Assembly: GCF_040954645.1 (NCBI RefSeq) | Contig: NC_092808.1 | Span: 14,933,883-14,997,882 of the forward strand | DNA length: 64,000 nucleotides | Direction of reading: 5' to 3' | Source of the DNA: Diabrotica undecimpunctata | Taxonomy: Eukaryota > Arthropoda > Insecta > Coleoptera > Chrysomelidae | Shown: one piece after another, positions 35,049 through 46,117 of the stretch | How positions within the stretch are numbered: the first letter of the stretch is position 1 | Layout: each line of letters opens with the position of its first letter | Made by a program: the position numbers and the translations under genes | The notes under the pieces: model-generated | The model's input: the letters and a program-made list of their open reading frames with translations, nothing else | What the model was told of the DNA's origin: nothing | Databases searched by the model: none

Positions 35049-36115
35049 ATCAGCACCTGTATCCTACGCAGCACCAGCTATTGCTAAATTCGCTGCACCT
35101 GTATCTTATGCTGCACCAGCTTTATCTTACGCTGCACCAGTCGCTAAAGTAGCCTACTCACAAGCACCTGCTGTCTCCTACTCCAGTGTGTCAGCCCCAG
35201 TAGCATACTCCGCTCCAACTCTTTCTTATGCCGCCCCAGCTCTTAAAGTAGCTGCCCCAGTACATTATGCCGCCCCAGCCCTTAAAGTAGCTGCCCCAGT
35301 AGCTTATGCCGCTCCAGTTGCCAAAGCTATCCTTGCAGAACCATCAGCACCAGCTAACTACGATTTTGGATACGCCGTAAGTGATCCCCATACTGGAGAC
35401 AGCAAAAGCCAACAAGAATCTCGCCACGGTGATGTTGTACATGGAAGCTATTCTCTCATTGAAGCCGATGGCAGCAAACGTACCGTAGAATACACCGCTG
35501 ATGCGCACAATGGTTTCAATGCAGTTGTACACAAGGAACCAGCCGCAGTTGCCGTTAAAGCAGTAGCACCAGTTGTAGCCAAAATTGCCGCCCCAATTGC
35601 CTACGCTCAACCAGCCCTCAAAGTAGCAGCTCCAGTTGCCTACGCTCAACCAGCCCTTAAGATAGCAGCACCAGTTGCCTATGCTCATTCTGCTCCTTTA
35701 GGATATGCTGCATCTCCATTCTATCACTAATTGTGGTTTTATAAACCCTTTTGTAAATATTTATTTTTTAGACAATATAATTTTTGACATAAAAATATAA
35801 ATTTGTTTTATTATATTTTAAACTTTTCCTTGTCTTAATAAATTCCATACCAATAAAAAGGTTACTTATTTATAAATCTTATTACCAAATGCTGACTTAA
35901 AAGTTTGAATTTTGTAAATTCATCTTTTGAGTTTCTGATACAATTCTTTTTAATTATTACACTAAATTGATTTAGTTCTTGTAAAATGTATGCCAATATT
36001 ATTCATAAAATTATATCACAAGATCCATTTAAATATTTAATCAATATACCAGTTATTTATGTTTACTTCAAATCATATAGTTGGTTAAACTTATTTACAG
36101 TACTAATAAAAAGAA
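35049..36115 (+). pseudogene. Truncated inverted copy of cuticular gene 2 (copy 3)
   Basis: Homology to gene 2 begins inside exon 2 ([18 protein letters not shown]) and continues to the stop at 35728-35730, then about 385 bp into the 3' flank. The frame is open from 35035 with no upstream ATG. It keeps the whole RR-2 domain ([15 protein letters not shown] near 35355) but lacks promoter, exon 1 and signal peptide. I see only scattered changes from gene 2, such as SAPALSY to SAPTLSY. Its left edge abuts hAT sequence (ends 35042) and its right edge abuts DDE_3 transposon sequence (starts about 36117). It is probably a TE-associated duplicate and not expressed as a secreted protein. Confidence 0.85.
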
Positions 36116-36116
36116 G

Positions 36117-37145
36117 AAGCACCTTGTAAGCACTCCTTGTCTAGAGTTACAGATAAACACACCATGACAATTACAACGAATAAAAAGAATATTCGAAATG
36201 GCGAAATTGGCGAAAATGACAGTGTGGCTTTTAGGCGTAATGCTGGTTACATTCCTCCAAATTGTATGAGGACTTTCTTTTGTGTTGCAACACACTTTAT
36301 CTACAATTTTTGCTCTGAACATACCTTTTTTTCTCATCTGTTAACATGTGTTTCACTTTATTTCCTCGATGTTGATTACAAGCAACTTGTTCGTGTTACT
36401 GTTAGTTCTTTATTTAGCGTAAGATATCCCAATAGACCAATTCCAGGTAATTCAACAATTCAAAGGATTTTAAAAAATTTGAAAATACTGGTATCCTGAT
36501 TCCTAATTATATTTGTAAAAATAATATTGCTTTGGTACAAAGAAATTTGGAAAATAAAACCAGATCAATGTATTAATAGCAATAGTTGAAAATCCTTATA
36601 AAATTTTGAAAAGAAATAGATTTCATGTGTATAAATTTCAATGCCATCAATAAATTAGAGGGGGAGATGCAGAGAGACGAGCGGAATTTTGTTATGAAAT
36701 TTTAGAGAGGGCTAATGCAGACAGACAATTTTTAAAAAACCAAATATTCAAAATTATAGGATTGGGTCGACAAGAAAGCCTGAGAACATTATTGAAAACA
36801 ATACCCAACATCTTCGAAAACTAAATGTCTCCTTAAGAATATTATTGGATCATTTTTTCATGAGGAAAATTTGTATTCAAAAAAGTTTTTGGACTTACTA
36901 CAAGAAGAGATTTTACTAAGACTTAACTCCAGATGAAGAAGAAATTGGTTTGAAATAGATGGATGCCTTGCTCACAATAGCCTGGAGGTTAAGTAATTCC
37001 TTAAGAACAGTTTTAATAATTATTTGATTGGACCTAATTGTAGAATTAAGTGGCTTCCGAGAGCTCCAAACGATTTTTATCTGGGAGCATCTAAAATCCA
37101 AAATTTATTCTGCCAAAAATGTACAAATATTGAAGCATTCAATTA
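36117..37145 (+). mobile_element. Decayed DDE_3 (mariner-like) transposase element, + copy
   Basis: The plus strand reads VRYPNRPIPGNSTIQRILKN (36420-36480; the HTH region '.FP.R..P...TI.RI...F'), a KRNRFHVYKFQCHQIN segment near 36610, DAERRAEFCYEILERAN near 36670-36720, and WMDALLTIAWRLSNSL then RELQTIFIWEHLKSKIYSAK near 36955-37120. The last parts match 'W.QQDG.PAHN' and 'P.SPDL...DFFLWG.LKSK.Y' of insect mariner-like transposases. Stops and indels break every domain. Confidence 0.65.
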
Positions 37146-37149
37146 ATGT

Positions 37150-37225
37150 TAAAACCTGTTAAAAATCCTTTGAATTTTTGTATAACCTGGAATTGGTCTA
37201 TTAAAATATCGCACTATTGCCTGAA
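37150..37225 (-). mobile_element. Small inverted DDE_3 fragment
   Basis: The reverse complement repeats the HTH segment (RYFNRPIPGYTKIQRIF) found at 36425-36475. It lies tail-to-tail with the + copy, so this point is an inversion junction. Confidence 0.6.
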
Positions 37226-37463
37226 CAAAACATTATTGCTGTTTTTGCCTTAACTGAGTACATTACATTAATCATATTGCATACAATTTAATTGTACATT
37301 TTGAAATTATTTGACTTAAGCTTACTTGACTTGACTTTTTTTTGTTAAAATTGTTTTTTTTTTTCGCATTTTTATTTGTGTTAAAAAATATGGATTCATT
37401 AAAGGCCCAAAAAATATTTCCCACCATATATCTAGTTTGAAATCGAGATTCTGTTAAAAAGTG

Positions 37464-38753
37464 AGGATTTTTCACTGACCAATAATGACAGTTATGACAA
37501 TTAACGATTCAGTTAGAGAAACGACCTTCATTACTACATAAAAAAACTCTATTTAAAAGGTCAGAATTATTGTGGATCATAACTTATATTATGATTAAAG
37601 CTCTGATTAAAATTGATGGGTCGCAATTTATGAACCAAAAAGTTTAAATGATCGTTTTTTTTTAATCCTATGACATAAGTTCAAGAACTATCTTAGGCTT
37701 ACCATAATTATGAAACTCTTAACCGGGACAGTAAATGATGGATAGGGTAAAGTATAAAAAAAACAATTAAGCTGTTGCCAAAAATTTTCATTAATAAAAT
37801 ACCTTTTTTTGTACCATTCATACTTCTCGCTTGTATGTACTTTTTTTAATAAAATGTTATTTTTTTTTATTTTTTCGTAAAAATCATTACATGTCATATT
37901 AAAGTTTAATTTACAGTATAGTAATGCTTATACGGTAGACTCCAACATACGGCTTCTATCGTCCGACCAAATATGTTTAATTATCGAGAAGATACGCTCT
38001 AAAGGAGCGGAGGTGCCTGGTAAGCACAAAATATATTGCACCATTTTTACCAGGTTGGGTGTATCGATGTGTTGTTCATGAAAATGTTTAAATAGTAGAA
38101 CCCATTTGTCTAAATAATAAATTTCTATCGTCGTGGAATTTCATTCATCATTCTTTGATGCTATAAAAACTTTCGTAAGTGACAGCTCGTCAAAAAAGGT
38201 TGTCAGTATTAATATTTTGTCGATCGTCCGAACCGTGTATTTTGTTTAAAATTTCAGTAGATCCCTCGATTTCGTCCCATTTTAATACGTGATTCAGTCC
38301 AATCCATTCGAAAATGTCGGCTCCTCAGAAACTGTCTTCCCACAATTCAATGTATGAAATACATCGTCGGTAAAAATCAGTTACTTCTGTTTGAAATTTA
38401 TCAATATCCTAGTTACTACCAAGATTCTTTAATAATAATTGTTTCGCTCTTCTGTGGTACAAAATTGCTGTCCATGCGTTCTTGAAGATTAGATTTCAAT
38501 CTTCTTAATTCCAAAATAATGTCAGTCGCACTTGCTTCACTTTTTTCCATGAGTAGTAGAGTCTTGTTAAAATTGTTTAATTGTCCATGCCCAAACCAAA
38601 AATATAACTTACCCGTTTCACTTTCAAAAAAATCTCGCATTGCACGTGGACAGTTATCTTGGGAAAGGAAATGTGCTTTTAGTCCGTCGAATATATTTAG
38701 AATTTTCTCAATTGCCGGCAAAAGAGAAAGAAATCTGGTACTTCCATGTTGGA
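37464..38753 (-). mobile_element. Inverted copy of hAT remnant 33753-35042
   Basis: Same 1290-bp length as the plus-strand arm, with identical translated segments where compared (QHGSTRFLSLLPAIEKILNI; LPGTSAPLERIFSIIKHIWS; DFYEKIKKNNILLKK). The left boundary is at TCAGTGAAAAATCCT and the right at TCCAACATGG. No indel is apparent between the arms. Confidence 0.9.
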
Positions 38754-38767
38754 AGGGCACCTATCTA

Positions 38768-39617
38768 TTTCAAACCAATTTCTTCTTCATGTGGAGTTAA
38801 GTCTCAGTAAAATCTCTTCAGTAAGTCAACTCAGTAAGTCCAAAAACTTTTTTGAATACAAATTTTGCTCATGAAAAAATGATCCAATAATATTCCTAAG
38901 GAGACATTTATTTTTTGAAGATGTTGGGTATTGTTTTTAATAATATTCTTAGGCTTTCTTGTCGACCCAATCCTATAATTTTGAATATTTGGTTGGTTTT
39001 TAAAAATTGTCTGTCTGCATTAGCCCTCTCTAAAATTTCATAACAAAATTCCGCTCGTCTCTCTGCATCTCCCCCTCTAATTTATTGATGGCATTGAAAT
39101 TTATACACATGAAATTTATTTCTTTTCAAAATTTTATAAGGATTTTCAACTATTGCTATTAATACATTGATCTGGTTTTATTTTCCAAATTTCTTTGTAC
39201 CAAAGCAATATTGTTTTTACAAATATAATTAGGAATCAGGATACCGGTATTTTCAAATTTTTTAAAATCCTTTGAATTGTTGAATTACCTGGAATTGGTC
39301 TATTGGGATATCTTACGCTAAATAAAGAACTAACAGTAACACGAACAAGTTGCTTGTAATGGACATCGAGGAAATAAAGCGAAACACATGTTAAAAGATG
39401 AGAAAAAAAGGTATGTTCAGAGCAAAAATAGTAGATAAAGTGTGTTGTAACACAAAAGAAAGTCCTCATACAATTTGGAGAAATGGAACCAGCATTACGC
39501 CTAAAAGCTACATTGTCATTTCCGCCAATTTCGCCATTTCGAATATTCTTTTTATTCGTTGTAATTGTCATGGTGTATTCATCTGTAACTCTAGGCAAGG
39601 AGTGCTTACAAGGTGCT
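38768..39617 (-). mobile_element. Inverted copy of DDE_3 element (5' part)
   Basis: Reverse complement of about 36117-36961, with scattered substitutions (for example VTDEYTMTI against VTDKHTMTI). It is more diverged than the hAT arms next to it. The transposase is broken. Confidence 0.75.
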
Positions 39618-40170
39618 GTCAGCCAGATAACCCGAACTCTGGGTGTTCCTCCTCCATTCTTCGTCTTTTATCGGTGCTTGGGACCGACTGCATCCGGTCT
39701 GCATCAGTGAAACTACTTAGTTCGCCCCACAACGGAGTTAGCCGACTCATAAACGCTGCTTTGTGGGTTTATTTCATATGAAACATTAGATATCACATTA
39801 TTAGTCTTATGGAAAATATTTAACACTACGCTCTGCTTTCATATCTAACTCTAAATTTGGTCAAAGAGTTTAGTATTTTTTTTCTTTAATTCTATGCAGT
39901 TTCTAAAAAGCTTCGTATAATTAGGGAAACTTTTTATAGTTTCTTGCAAATGCTCTGTTTTTTTTTACAACAAAATATAATAACCGTCTTGCTTTTGTAC
40001 TGTGCTGTAGCTGGTACGCTTCCAGGAAATATGCATGCAAACAATTTGAAGTCGAGATAGATTATATGTATAGGAGAATTCTGTCGATATCATAATAATA
40101 TCGTCTATGATCTTCACTAATTTTTAGAGCTAGTATTATTGTTATTGGTAGTATTGGCAAAAAAAATGCG
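39618..40170. other. Intergenic DNA, nothing firmly recognised
   Basis: The part at 39618-39770 is less AT-rich and may be LINE or LTR debris, but I cannot classify it. Confidence 0.35.
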
Positions 40171-40174
40171 AAGA

Positions 40175-41470
40175 TTACCGTACTATAAGCCTCATGAGTC
40201 ATCTCTTAAAATTGTTCCTAAAGATAATTCATAAGAGAATCTACAAGCTGTGTGAAAGTCAAATTTCCCCCAACCAGTTCGGGTTCACAAATGCTGTTGG
40301 TACTAGAGGGGCCTTGTTCTCAGTACAAGTCTTATTCCAGATATGCAGAGACGTCAACTTCGACGTATAAGCATGTCTGGTTGATTACGAGAAAGCATTT
40401 GATCGAGTACAGCACGCCAAGATGATGCAACTACTAAAAGAAACAGAAATTAACAACCAAGATATGAAAATAATTAGAAGTCTCTACTGGTATCAGACAG
40501 CAAATCTCAAAGTTGAAGGTGAACACACTGACTATATGAAAATCATGCGCAAAGTGAGGCAAGGCTGTATTTTGTCTCCACTAATCTTTAATCTGTACTC
40601 TGAAAGAATATTTATCGAAGCTATCCACGAAACTGAAAAAGGTATTCTACTAAATGGTTACCAGCTAAACAACATCAGATATGTAGATAACACTATAGTA
40701 TTTGCGGATAACTTAGAAGACCTACAGGTTCTTATGAACAAAATCAAGTATTACAGTCAAAAATATGAACTCATATCAACTTTAAGAAGACAAAGCTTAT
40801 GATAATTAGCAAGAAAAGAATAACAGGAGATCAACTCTACGTCAACCAATCCCCTGTATAAAAAGTGACGCACTACAACTACCTCAGCACCATAATAAAT
40901 AGAAAATAGACCAACAGCCAAGAGATTAGAGCACGCATCGGGAAAGCTAGATCCACCTTTAATCGGATGGGGGCCTTCTTCAAGAGTCACAACCTGTCTC
41001 TTGATACAAAAGTAAGAATGCTGCGATGCTACGTCTTCTCTGTCCTTTTTTATGGTGTTGAATCGTGGACCTTGAACGAAGATATGTGCAGAAAACTAGA
41101 AGCATTTGAGATCTGGCTATATCGGAGAATGCTTAAGATCCCGTGGACTAACCGAGTCACAAATGAGTAGGTCCTGAGAAGAATGAATAAGAACCGAGAG
41201 GTACTGACCACCATCAAATCTCGAAAGTTACAGTTCTTCGGACATATTATGCGAAATGAATCCAGATATGCTCTCCTTCAAGCTATCCTGCAAGGAAAAA
41301 TATTTGGAAAGCGAGGACCAGGAAGAAGAAGAACATCTTGGTTAAAAAACCTCAGAATCTGGTTCAATACAACATCTGTGCAGCTTTTCCGGCTGCTGCA
41401 GATAAGATAAAGATTGCCATGATGATCGCCAACATTCGTTACGGATAGGCACATCAGGAAAGAGAAGAAG
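40175..41470 (+). mobile_element. RTE-type LINE (family D), 3' half
   Basis: RT region: SPNQFGFTNAVGTRGALFSV-like reading near 40270-40330, LVDYEKAFDRVQHAKMM (40375-40425), KVRQGCILSPLIFNLYSERI (40550-40610), then IRYVDNTIVFADNLEDLQVL (40675-40735). The catalytic YADD has become YVDN. The C-terminal part is open in two pieces: YGVESWTLNEDMCRKLEAFE, then LYRRMLKIPWTNRVTNE (40967-41170) and LQFFGHIMRNESRYALLQAI, then GKRGPGRRRTSWLKNLRIWF (41183-41400). It ends near MIANIR, about 41430. A single stop (TAG near 41168) separates the last two pieces. Confidence 0.85.
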
Positions 41471-41474
41471 TATT

Positions 41475-42205
41475 ATTGATTAACTACAGAACTATAAGTC
41501 TTGTTAGTCACTTATACAAACTTCTTACAAGAATAGTAACGAATCGTCTTAAGAAAAAACTTCTACCAGCCAATAGAGCAAGCGGGATTTCGTACCGGAT
41601 TTGGAACAAATGATCAGAGGAACAGATGGAAGAGAGCCTTAAAACTATATTAGAAAAACTATCGAATACACTTGTTCTGGCTTTTGTAGATTTCCATAAA
41701 GCCTTTGACTCGTCAGAATATGACAAAAAAACTGGGGATTCAACCGCGATGTACATCCAATCTTCGTGGACTTTAAACAAGATTCTGTTAGCAGAGAAGC
41801 ATTGTGGGAGACCATGGTAGAAATGGGAGTACCTAGAAAGCTGGTACGATTATTACAGGTGAGCACAGAGAACGTTTCCGCGCGGATCAGAATTGGCAGC
41901 GCCATGTTGGAGGAATTCCTGATTGACACCGGGCTTAGACAAGGAGATCCTCTCGCCCCCCTGCTATTTAATTTTGCACTGGAACATGCGGTAAGGAAAG
42001 CTCAACTACAACTGACAAACGGATTTGCCGCCCAATGATCAAAAATACTATTAGCGTTTGCGGATGACGTGGACACAATTGCACAATTCACCAGAGATGC
42101 AAAAGAAGTTTTCACCCTATTCGAAAACGGAGCCAAGGAAGTTGGTCTGAAGGTCAACGAGGACAAAACTATCAAAACAAATTGGCACACCTTACAAAGT
42201 GCATG
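41475..42205 (+). mobile_element. LINE RT fragment(s), possibly two elements fused
   Basis: Reads ISLVSHLYKLLTRIVTNRLK (41490-41550), NTLVLAFVDFHKAFDS (41670-41715), then after a disruption DSVSREALWETMVEMGVPRK (41780-41840), RIGSAMLEEFLIDTGLRQGD PLAP region (41890-41960) and LLAFADDVDTIAQF (42050-42085). RT motifs are in the right order, but the FVDF motif appears twice (41690 and 41765), suggesting a join of two LINE copies. Confidence 0.7.
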
Positions 42206-42374
42206 AATTGAGCTATAACGTCTTATTTACCATAAAAGCACTAAACGATTTACAAGTAAGTTTACGTAAAGGAATGAAACAGTCAGAGCAAAAACAACAT
42301 GATGATTCTTCTTTACGAAGTCAGAAACTAAATTATCTTTTACAGGAACTTTACCAACTATCAATTCTTGTTCT

Positions 42375-42378
42375 TTAA
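42375..42378. repeat. Left TTAA target-site duplication of piggyBac
   Basis: TTAA directly before the terminal repeat CCCTTTCGAGAC. Confidence 0.92.
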
Positions 42379-43082
42379 CCCTTTCGAGACTCCAGGTACA
42401 TATGTATACCACTATGTTTGCATACAAGCCTAAAGTGATATTTTGCCGTTAAATATTATTTAAAAATGTACCAGTCAGTTCTCCATTGCATCGTTTGAGT
42501 CACGTTCACGTGTAGCCGCGTAAAATATTTTAGTTAACCTAGAATTTGCGAGTTTTAGATGTGTTGGTTGCTACAGTCAGCATAAATACATTGTTTTTTG
42601 ATACAAATTATAGTTAAATGGTATTATATCATTTTACAGACTGTTTGTTTTTGTGTCTTTTTATAGTAAGTATATTTAGATTGTTATTTATTTATAGTAA
42701 AATAAACATTTGACTGTTTTTAAAATCTATGGTACTAATAAGTACCAATAGTCTTATAGTACGGTATGTAAGTGTACCATTAGTCTTATTCATGTCATTT
42801 TTAGATATGGATAAGAAAAGGCCACTTACACAGAAAGAACTTCAATATTATGCAGAATTATCATTTTCCGAGTCTGGAAGTAGTGATGACATGTATAAGC
42901 CTTCTGATGATGAATCGTAATCAGACGAGGACTGCAAAGATAATTTTCACGAAACTTCTGATGAAGAATCAGAATCAGAGTTAGAAGTTCGTGATACACA
43001 GGAAACTTTACAAGAAACTGCCACACCTAGTAGTTCTTTTGTGTTGTGGTCAACACCAAATGAAGGTTTTGCTCCGAAAAAA

Positions 43083-43166
43083 TGCACTGAATATAATAAA
43101 CCACTAGCTTTAATATTTGTCGACTATGAAAAGGCATTCGACACCGTAAATCAACAAAAATCGGTT
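43083..43166 (+). mobile_element. LINE family A RT fragment inside piggyBac
   Basis: Reads EYNKPLALIFVDYEKAFDTV followed by NQQK, the RT motif also present at 8190-8250, with nearly the same start and end points. It is fused directly to the GC-rich block that follows. Confidence 0.65.
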
Positions 43167-43862
43167 GCCTGTAAAGTCGGTTTTACGGGCGAAGATTTTA
43201 CGTGACAACGTCTTTTTCTCGGTAGAATATTTATTGATATGAATATTATTAAATTGCACAATAGGAACAAGGAATTGAATGAAAATAAGAATTGCACAAA
43301 TTTTAACTATAGAAATATATTTTGTTTACTAAAACATTGTACATGTAAACTCAGTTTCTCAACTTTTGTGTCAATCTAACAATTAATCAATCAATCATAG
43401 TTTACGATAATGAAATATTAGTGTACAATTATTTACCTCTATTGTTGTAGTTGTTGTAAATGACGAATCTAAGCACTCCACATTTTCACTACAGACACAG
43501 CTGACGATACTTTAACCACACGTGTGAACTTGTATTATGACGCTGTCTCGGTTTTCCAACGCCAAGAACGCTCGAGAAAGACAGAGACACAAGCACGCAC
43601 CGATTCAACGCGCCTAATTCTCTAGTGCTGCGCGCGCAGCGGACCGATCATGTTTGAGTGGGAGAGAGACGCAAGGCATTCGCCGGTCCGGCGGGCCTCT
43701 CTCTCGTTCGGTGACTCATCGTAACAGACGTGAGCGGGCGTTACACTTTTTCATGAGTGACTCCGAGCCACAACCTAATTTAAGACGTTGTCACGTCAAA
43801 AACAAATTTCAAATCAACGTAGCTGTACATTGGATGCTGGCATACAATCTAACTTGACGCCA
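43167..43862. mobile_element. GC-rich non-autonomous element inside piggyBac
   Basis: Begins CGGTTGCCTGTAAAGTCGG. Its two sides carry the inverted motif ACGTGACAACGTCTT (43199-43213 and its complement at 43782-43796). The part at 43490-43800 is strikingly GC- and CpG-rich (GCGCGCGCAGCGG near 43630; CGGTCCGGCGGGCC near 43680) in an AT-rich window. I see no transposase. It resembles a repeat I associate with transcripts of several insects, but I cannot name the family. Recent acquisition is suggested by intact CpGs. Confidence 0.6.
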
Positions 43863-45491
43863 TATTAATATTTCAAAAAGTTGTTTCCACGTTCTTTGTA
43901 TATGTATATTGCTCAATGCACTAATGAAAGGATTGAAATATGTAAGCAGTCAAGAAGAAACACTCGTCTGAAAGAAACTGACTTAGGAGAAATTCAAATA
44001 GTTCTTGGTTGTATGCTAGTTATGTGCTACAACCGTGTACCAGAAATCAGTAATTATTGGTCAACTCATCCTTCACTGGGAAACGTTTCAATTCAAAATG
44101 CAATATCCCGTGACTGATTCAAAGTTATATCGTCAAAAATGTATTTGGCATCACCAAAGAAACCAACAGAAGCCTCAAAAACGTATTACATTGATGACGT
44201 TGTACAATGCTTGAAAGGTACCTTTCAAAAATATCGACAAGACAGCAGTTTTCAAAGTATCGACGAGTCCATGACGAAATTCAAAGGTCGATCGTCACTC
44301 AAACAGTATATGCCGCTAAAACCAGTAAAAAGGGGAATCAAAATGTGGCTTAGGTCAGACTCGTTTACTGGATATACCTACGACTTCAACATCTACACAG
44401 GTCGCGAAACTGAATATGTAGAAGGAACTCTTGGGGAACGTGTAGTGAACAAACTTGTTTCCACAGCAAAAGAAAGATATATAACCTTTTGCTTTGATCG
44501 TTTTTTTACTTCGGTTTGTCTGTTGGAAAATATAGAGTACGCAGCAATAGGGACCTGTAACCAAAATAGAAAAAACTTGCCAAAAATAAAAGATAAATTG
44601 CAAAGAGGTGAATGCGTATTTCAGTGCAGTGAAAACGGACTAATGTTTGTGAAATGGCAGGACACCAAGGAAGTCTTGATGCTGAGTAATTGCCATAATG
44701 ACAGTGTTTCATCTATCAATAAAACCATGAGAGATGGTTCGAAAGTAAATGTGTCCTGTCCAGAAATGATAGCGTGCTACAGGAAAATTATGGGTGGGGT
44801 TGATCTAGCAGACCAAATGGTAGGATTGTACGATTTAGATCGTAAATCAAACAAATGGTGGAAAAAAGTATTCCATCGCTTACTTATGATGTCAGTTGTA
44901 AACTCATGGATTATTTATAATGAAAAAAATAAGAAAAAAATTCCTCTGATTCAATTTTTGGTACCTCTGGCAGAAGAAATGATAGCTGAAGGACAAAAAA
45001 TAGCTGCTATACGACGTTTATCTAAGAAGGGAAGAATATCTATGAAAAGAAAACGTTTCGAGAGTGTATCATTACATCTTCCAATTGAAGGAAGCACAAG
45101 AAGACGATGTAAAATGTGCACTGATAATAAAACTCAAACACGTACAAAAACCCTTTGCGAAGAGTGTGACATTCCTTTATGTAAAAACTGTTTCGCAGTA
45201 TATCACCGTAAATAATATTTTGTATTTTTGAGTAATTGTTTTGTATTTTTGAGTAATAAAGTAATACAAATATATTATGTGGTATATAATAATATTTTTA
45301 TGTGGGACTGTTGGTACACATATGTACCAATACACAAGACTAATGGTACATATGTGTACCACTACCCCCACGAACACCCTAACGTTTTCATTAACATTTT
45401 TTGCTAAAAAAGGGTATATTTGTGTATATAAAAATAAAAAACCACAAAAATATGTTTTTAAAACTCGTTAAAAAAAACCGTCTCGAAAGGG

Positions 45492-45495
45492 TTAA
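45492..45495. repeat. Right TTAA target-site duplication of piggyBac
   Basis: TTAA directly after the right terminal repeat. Confidence 0.92.
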
Positions 45496-46035
45496 TATAA
45501 ACAAAATGTACCAAAAGTGAAAATAATTGCATCTTATTTTAAAAAAGTTGTTAGCATTATAAGAAAGAAAGTTGGTACGTAACATTATATTTGTTAGAAA
45601 GATATTTTAGTTTCTGATTTCGTAAAGTTATTTTATGAAATTGTCTGCAATTGAGATACAAAAGATTATTTTAGACATGAATATGTCATTCTTTACGTCT
45701 TACCCCGTATTGTGCTTTAATGAGATTGATGGTGATAAAAATATAAACTCTTTTAACTTAAAGGGTTTCATGTTGATATGTTTAAAAAATTGGGAAAGCA
45801 ATAAATTACTTTAAATTTTTTTAACTCCTCTAACAGGTTCCATATTGTTGCCACTAGCTCTAGTGTGAAACAAACTTTAGTTAGCAATAAAAATCACGTT
45901 ATGAAAACTTTGGAATATTTGGCTGAAAAATGCGTCTTTTGTATTTATGATGATTTGATTTCACAGCGACGATATAATGTATCGATTTCTTTATTAATTA
46001 CAACTTTTTTTTTACAAATATTTACAAACTTTTAG

Positions 46036-46040
<5 letters not shown>

Positions 46041-46113
<73 letters not shown>
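46041..46113. repeat. (TA)n microsatellite
   Basis: Uninterrupted TA run of about 70 bp. Confidence 0.95.

Positions 46114-46117
<4 letters not shown>

Larger units (their letters stand above)
42807..45215 (+). pseudogene. piggyBac transposase, broken by two stops and an insert
   Basis: An acidic N-terminus (MDKKRPLTQKELQYYAEL, then DDMYKPSDDES) is followed by a TAA at 42918-42920, then more acidic sequence to about 43082. A block at 43083-43868 interrupts. Coding resumes with YFKKLFPRSLYMYIAQCTNE, VLGCMLVMCYNRVPEISNYW and a TGA at 44115-44117, where the family has Arg (ISRD*FK; CGA to TGA fits CpG decay). From 44118 it is open to 45215: the DDD residues lie in SIDESMTKFKGRSSLKQYMP, FCFDRFFTS and MGGVDLADQM, and the C-terminal cysteine-rich finger is CKMC...LCEECDIPLCKNC. 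The family excises precisely at TTAA. The catalytic core is otherwise preserved. Confidence 0.92.
42379..45491 (+). mobile_element. piggyBac-family transposon, complete ends, 3.1 kb
   Basis: Flanked on both sides by TTAA. The terminal inverted repeats begin CCCTTTCGAGAC at both ends (42379 onward; complement at 45480-45491). Subterminal inverted motifs GGTACATATGT occur near both ends. It contains one transposase gene (42807-45215) that is disrupted by two stops and a 0.8-kb insert. It sits just after a LINE fragment. Confidence 0.93.

Noticed and set aside
39398..39781. Plus-strand ORF repeated in part at 36095-36337
   Set aside because: Antisense of the decayed DDE_3 transposase; the plus/minus copies differ as expected for neutral decay.
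42807..43090. Acidic ORF as a host nuclear protein
   Set aside because: It is the N-terminus of the piggyBac transposase, inside intact TTAA-flanked ends.
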